Origin: Chaetorhynchus papuensis
Lineage: Eukaryota > Chordata > Aves > Passeriformes > Rhipiduridae
Assembly: GCA_013396525.1 (NCBI GenBank)
Contig: VWYX01000212.1
Location: forward strand, 186,001 to 250,000
Direction of reading: 5' to 3'
Length of the DNA stretch: 64,000 nt
This document shows, piece after piece, positions 59,420 to 64,000 of this stretch. How positions within the stretch are numbered: the stretch's first letter is position 1; every line of letters starts with the position of its first letter. Under the pieces are notes generated by a model that did no database searches, had not been told where the DNA came from, and saw only the letters and a list, made by a program, of their open reading frames with translations. The position numbers were made by a program, and so were the translations under genes.

Positions 59420-59743
59420 GTGAAATCAACCCAGCTGAAGTGGATGTGCACTAATGCATGTAATATGGGTAGCAAACGAGAGCTGGAAGCCATTGTATGG
59501 AAGAAAAGTTATGATGTAGTTGCCATCACAGAAACATTGTGGGATGACTCGCATGATTGTGGTGCTGCTACATGCTCTTCAGAAGAGACAGGTGAGGTAG
59601 GAGGCATGGCTCTGTTTATTATGGAGTCTCTTGACAGTATAGAACTTGAGGTTAATGACGATAAGGCTGAGTGCCTATGGGTAAGAATCAGGGGGAAATC
59701 CAACAAGCCTGACATGCTGGTGGGAGTCTGTTACAGGACTTAA
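59420..59743 (+). pseudogene. CR1 ORF2: APE-type endonuclease N-terminal part
   Basis: A 107-codon open frame. Residues 11-19 read TNACNMGSK (first metal-site Asn block), residues 33-46 VVAITETLWDDSHD with the catalytic Glu at 38, and the C-terminus ends PDMLVGVCYRT, a conserved strand of the fold. The domain nicks target DNA for target-primed reverse transcription. A stop at 59741-59743 follows. The next block (GGAGACTTTAACCTGCCAGA, a DFNLPD motif) lies in another frame. Confidence 0.85.
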
Positions 59744-59928
59744 TCCAAGCAGGATTAAGAAGTGGATGAATTGTTCTATAAGGAGCTGGAGGATGTTTCA
59801 AGATTGCCAGCCTTTGTTCTTGCGGAGACTTTAACCTGCCAGATACCTGCTGGGAACTCATGAAAGTGGAGAAGAGGGAGTCTAGGAGGTTCTTGGAGTG
59901 TATGGAAGAGAGCTTCTAGTCACAGCTG

Positions 59929-60614
59929 GTGAGTGAGCCTAGCAGGGGTGGGAGTCTGCTGGACCTGCTGTCTACAAGCAGAGAAGTCCTGTTTAATACC
60001 TTTATTAATGATCTGGATGAGGGGATTGAGTCCACAATTAGAAAATTTGCAGATAACACCAAGTTGGGAAACAGTGTCAATCTGCTGGAGGGTAGGAGAG
60101 CTCTGCAGAGGGACCTGGACAAGATGGATCAATGGGCTGAATCAAACAATACAGGTTTAATATGTACAAGTGCTGGGTCGTGCACTTTGGCCACAACAGG
60201 CCCCTGCAGCACTACAGGCTGGGGACAGAGTGGCTGGACTTTGTTCAGGCAGAAAGGGACCTGGGGATACTGACTGATGGCAGACTGACCATGAGCCAGA
60301 ATTCTGCACCAGTGGCCAAGAAGGTCAGTGGTGTCCTGGGCTGTATCAGGAACAGTGTGTCCAGCAGGACTAGGGAAATGATTCTTCCCCTGTACTCCGC
60401 ACTGGTGAGGTCACACCTTGAGTACTGTGTCCAGTTCTGGGCTCCTCAATTTAGGAAGGATGTTGGGATGCTTGATTGTGTCCAGAGAAAGACAACAAGG
60501 CTGGTGAAGGGTCTGGAACACAAGTCCTACGAGGAGTGGCTGAAGGAGCTGGGGTTGTTTAGCCTGGAGAAGAGGAGGTTCAGGGGATACCTCTTCATTC
60601 TCACACCTACTTGA
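59929..60614 (+). pseudogene. CR1 ORF2: RT palm to C-terminus across deletion
   Basis: One frame (59929-60273) crosses the deletion join: LLDLLSTSRE from the endonuclease end is fused in phase to VLFNTFINDLDEGIEST of RT. The catalytic box reads KFADNTKLG, with Asn (AAC, 60055-60057) where the second Asp is expected. After a shift at about 60160 the frame 60162-60614 continues VHFGHNRPLQHYRLGTEW, GCIRNSVSSRTREMI, SALVRSHLEYCVQFWAPQ and FSLEKRRFRGYL, the conserved C-terminal half of CR1 ORF2. No active RT is possible without the fingers. Confidence 0.85.
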
Positions 60615-60890
60615 ACGGAGGGGGTCAGTCTCTTCTCCCAGGCAACCAGCTACATAAGAAGAGGACACAGTCTTAAGCTGTGCGGGGGGAAGTTTAGGGA
60701 GAAGCTCTTCACAGAAGGAGTGATTGGGCATTGGAATGGGCTGCCCAGGGAGGTGGTGGAATTACCATCCCTGGGGGTGTTTAAGAAAAGACTGGATGTG
60801 GCACTTAGTGCCACGGCCTAGTTGGCAAGATGGTGTTGGACTTGATGATCACAGAGGTCTTTTCCAACCTGGTTGATTCCGTGATTCTAT

Positions 60891-61164
60891 GTCATGGTGC
60901 TCTTTAAGTATGATGCTGAGAATATGGAAAATGATAGCATTTTCCACAGTGTAAAATGTTTTTGACTGGAAATAATTTGATGATTTTGTGTGTACATCCT
61001 GCTTCTTTTTATGAGAATAAACTTGGAGAAATTGAGCTTTGAAATTCAGAACTATTTCTCATTTACTGTTAAAACATTTATTTTGCGGTGATGTCCAAAT
61101 GAATAAAGTTTATCTTAATGTGTTCTTAAAGCCCTGAAATGTTTAACAGCACAGCTACTCGAAC
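60891..61164. other. non-coding spacer
   Basis: No feature is recognised. Confidence 0.6.
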
Positions 61165-61905
61165 AAATATGCTCCAGTGTCTCACCTTTCTTAAGGCTTT
61201 TTACACCCTAAAGTTTCAACCTAAATCTTTCTTTTGCAACTTAAACCCATTACTGTTTACACTTTCTACAGCAGAAAGAAGGAGTGGTATGTCTTTCCTT
61301 TTTTATACAGATTTCATTTCTAGATTTGAAAATTACTGTTATGCATTTACTTAGGCTCCTCTAAATTTCTTTCAGTCTTCTTGTACCTTATACTTTTATA
61401 AAGCTCTCACCTTCCTATTACTTTAATCCCTTTGCCTTGGGCTCCGTGGGGTCCTGTGTGCCCCCACAGATGCACAGGCAGGGTTAGTAATATGTCAGTA
61501 GCAATGAGTCAGGAAGGATACCTACTTTTCATTCCGGCAGAGCATGGGTTTATTTGTCCATTCTCCCCGAAATCTCCAAGCAAATACAAAGAACAAAGAC
61601 AAGCTGAAGGGTTCTCCCGGGTTCGGAAGGAGGCGGGGATAAGGGAACGGGGACCAATAGGGAAGTTCTCGGGGTGTGGTGAAGGGGGCAGACGCTAACA
61701 GCCAATCGGGGAACCCAAACTGGGTAATTGACATAACAGAACCTGCAGCCTTGGGGAGAAGCCTCTCCGGCCACCCCAACAGCAAGCACGATCACTGACC
61801 ACTACACCTTCCCTTCTTGCACAGCTTTGGACTTTTTATATATTTTGCAATTTTTTTAGAGTATGTTACCTAAAATAAGGTATACAGCTCAATGTGAGAT
61901 CTTTC
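61165..61905 (-). mobile_element. ancient CR1 fragment, antisense, split by LTR
   Basis: On the + strand, AAAGTTTCAACCTAAATCTT and GCAACTTAAACCCATTACTG, then TTTTTTATACAGATTTC, TTGAAAATTACTGTTATG and AGGCTCCTCTAAATTTC follow the antisense order of an old amniote CR1 3' region. After the LTR the order continues with CCCTTCTTGCACAGCTTTGG and GTATACAGCTCAATGTGAG. It is clearly older than the + strand copies. Confidence 0.5.
61433..61806 (-). mobile_element. solo LTR, 4-bp target duplication
   Basis: 374 bp with TG/CA ends; the minus strand begins TGTAGTGGTCAGTGATCG and ends GAGCCCAAGGCA. The flanks are CCTT (61429-61432) and CCTT (61807-61810). On the minus strand a CCCTATTGGTCC element lies near 61650, and AATAAA is at about 61549-61554 with a ~100-bp U5 after it. 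A 4-bp duplication is typical of gammaretrovirus-like (class I) integrases. It is inserted in an old antisense CR1. Confidence 0.82.
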
Positions 61906-64000
61906 TGTCCATTTGCATATCTAAGACGATGTTTCTCAGTCTTTTCTTCCCCTAAGTATTATTAAATCATCCTCTTCTACCTTCTGATTTCTGTACCTTT
62001 TATATTTCACCTGAATTGCATTTTACTCTTTTTCAGACAGTGTGTCGAGTTAGCAGAAGTAATTTTGAATTCTATTCTGCTCTTCAGCTTATTTGCATTT
62101 CCTCCAAACTTGAGGGTACTAAAGTAAACAAACACTCAGCATTATAATTATTGGTTAATAAATGAGAATAGTAAAGTACTGAAACTAAAACCTGAAGAAG
62201 CTTTTTTTTTCTGGGGAAGTAATAGCTACTACTCTGAATACAGACATTAAAAATTTACAACAGATTCAACTAGACTGCGCTTTTCTCAACTTGCTCATGA
62301 GCATGTAAAGAAAAGAAGTATCAATAAGTCTTGTAAAAATTAAGGCTTCTAACTGTAGCTGCCATTTCTGTATTCATACAGCTTGATAACCTGTTTTACT
62401 GGAATAATAGATTGATTTCACATTCCCTGTTCTTCGTAAAATACAGTTGGCTCTTTGCATGTCTCCTTGGGATTTTTTGAGTCTTACAAAATTATCTGCC
62501 TCTTTACCTCAGTGTTCTTCCTGAGGGCTGAAATTTCCCTGTGCTGTGTAATTACTTATTTTTGGTTTTGATTCCTCTTTCAGGTTTTAGAAAAGAGCTG
62601 CTAATGAGGAAGAGGATGTTTTAGTCCAGTTTACTAAATTTTATGTGGTAAATTAGGGAATATACAGCCAACTTGGAAAACTTAAAAATATTTTTTCCTA
62701 TCCTTGTTTGAGATCTTACCATAAAATTACTAGCATTGCATTGCATTAGCTTTTTGATTTGCAATTAGTATTCTGTAAGAAGTCAAGAAAAGAAAACCAT
62801 TCATTAGTCTGGCTTCTTAGTATCATCCCAGGTATACATGATTCTGTGAAACAGTCAACACTAAATTAGAAAACACATCCAGTGCTTGTGTTTGTGAAGA
62901 AAATCTGGAAAATATAGCCAAGCTCATGATGACTTCATGTCTTTGACTGGGAAGGCAGAAAAAATAACTTCTAGATACAGAAATTATTATTTAACCTTGT
63001 GAGGCTGTGCATTTCTAAAAATTATCGCAAGTGCAACAAAACATGACCTTGTCTGAAAGGCTTATGTGATAGAAATAAAACTATGTGGAGTGTCTGTCCT
63101 TTGGGACCAGGTCTGCCTTCTTCCCACTCTGTGTTCTTCAAGAAAGGCCGCTGTGCTAGAGTCGCATTTAGCTACACTTCTCAAGATCACACATGCATTG
63201 GCCATGTAACAAAATGGAGTGGTACAGTTTCTAGTCGCTGCCTTTCTGCTGCTGAACATAAAAGCTAGTTTTGATGCTCTAGAAACCAGATGGGCAGTTT
63301 ATTCTGTATTTAAATACCTGAAATACATACTAATTTTCCCTTCTACTAGTTACTACTCAAGGAAATGTGATCTTGGAAGTAACAGACATGGAAGTGGCCT
63401 TTAAGAATAGTGTAAATAAAAAAAAAGGTGCATAAAAATTTACTTTTAGAAACAAAGATGTGGAAGTGGGTTCCTTTTTATAAGATTTTTGATATTGTGT
63501 GGTAGATGCTTGATTTTTTCTGTAATGTTACGGGGTTTTTTTAGTATAACTCATATCAAGTAAAGTATATAAAAAGACTTACAGAAAAGAAAGGAATTTT
63601 GTTTGAGATCCACTTTTTAAAGGAAACCTTTTACTTGCAATGTTAAAACTCATACTCATACAATGAGAAATGCAAATAAAACCAAACTAAACATTTATCT
63701 ATAAAAGCTTTATGCTGTGATTCTTGTGATACTTTGAGAGAGTGGATATCTTTTTCTGAAAATGAATCACTTTGAAATCTACTGGCTAGGCCTATAAATC
63801 TGAGCCAATGAAACAGCAAATTATGCTCTGCAGTTGTCTGAGCGATTTCAAACTGAAAAGAGCAGTTTTCAGTTGCTGCTTCCAAGTTAGAATAGCAAAA
63901 GTGTTTTCTGTTTTGTCTATTAAGAAACATGATGTAGCATTTATTTTAATTGGGGAATCTGATCAAGTATTTTATCAAACGAAAGTTATAGTTCTACAGA
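61906..64000. other. non-coding stretch
   Basis: No gene or named repeat is recognised with confidence. The first ~250 bp may be further old CR1 sequence. The remainder is AT-rich to the window end. Confidence 0.55.

Larger units (their letters stand above)
59228..60890 (+). mobile_element. CR1 LINE with in-frame internal deletion
   Basis: The order is the end of ORF1 (GLLGSDGLHLSNKSKRILA, the esterase Asp/His block, stop near 59347), the endonuclease (59420-59930), a direct join near 59983 to the RT palm, the RT C-terminal half, and the 3' UTR ending TTTTCCAACCTGG and GTGATTCTATG at ~60889. The sequence between the endonuclease and the NTFINDLDEG motif is missing, although it should encode the RT fingers. 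It is among the better kept CR1 copies in the window. Confidence 0.9.

Overview
The window looks like a gene-poor stretch of a bird genome, probably a songbird. The case for a bird is direct: CR1 LINE fragments with ATTCTATG-type 3' ends sit at eight or nine places, alongside several avian-style endogenous retrovirus LTRs. The songbird call is weaker and rests on my recollection of the LTR type at 4596. I found no host protein-coding exon, tRNA, rRNA or CRISPR array that I can defend. The background is AT-rich intergenic or intronic DNA, and nearly everything recognisable is a transposable element.

Region by region: (1) 1-4595 is AT-rich DNA with one CR1 tail. (2) 4596-8605 holds a 3'-truncated LTR followed by a broken betaretrovirus-like (class II) provirus in + orientation: gag matrix, proline-rich segment, capsid, nucleocapsid, a dUTPase-like/protease segment and the start of RT. 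(3) 10035-10469 is an LTR-like piece on the minus strand. (4) 10948-18357 is a nearly full-length minus-strand provirus with both LTRs, primer binding site, gag, protease, RT, RNase H, integrase and no env. Its pol resembles class III (ERVL-like) elements and is split by an unrelated 998-bp solo LTR at 13192-14189. (5) 18358-19362 is a GC-rich, LTR-like segment abutting that provirus. (6) 24675-25981 is a CR1 copy carrying a 333-bp solo LTR. (7) 27745-28734 is a clean solo LTR with a 5-bp target duplication. (8) 30870-34916 is one CR1 element, from its 5' region to its 3' end, cut in two by a 1.18-kb LTR that contains a CTTT microsatellite and an assembly gap. (9) 35-51 kb is mostly unremarkable AT-rich DNA with CR1 fragments and simple repeats. 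(10) 52392-53130 is a diverged LTR related to those of the minus-strand provirus. (11) 59228-60890 is a CR1 with an in-frame internal deletion. (12) 61433-61806 is a solo LTR with a 4-bp duplication inside an old antisense CR1.

All coding remnants are genomic fossils with frameshifts, stops or altered catalytic residues. The main interest is the layered insertion history: target duplications of 4, 5, 5 (one mismatch) and 6 bp point to different integrase lineages, and one LTR edge is shared by two different internal regions. I did not find a convincing new functional system. The most useful follow-ups are the mosaic nature of the two proviruses, the two internally deleted CR1 copies, and a compact 15-bp hairpin at 22726-22759.
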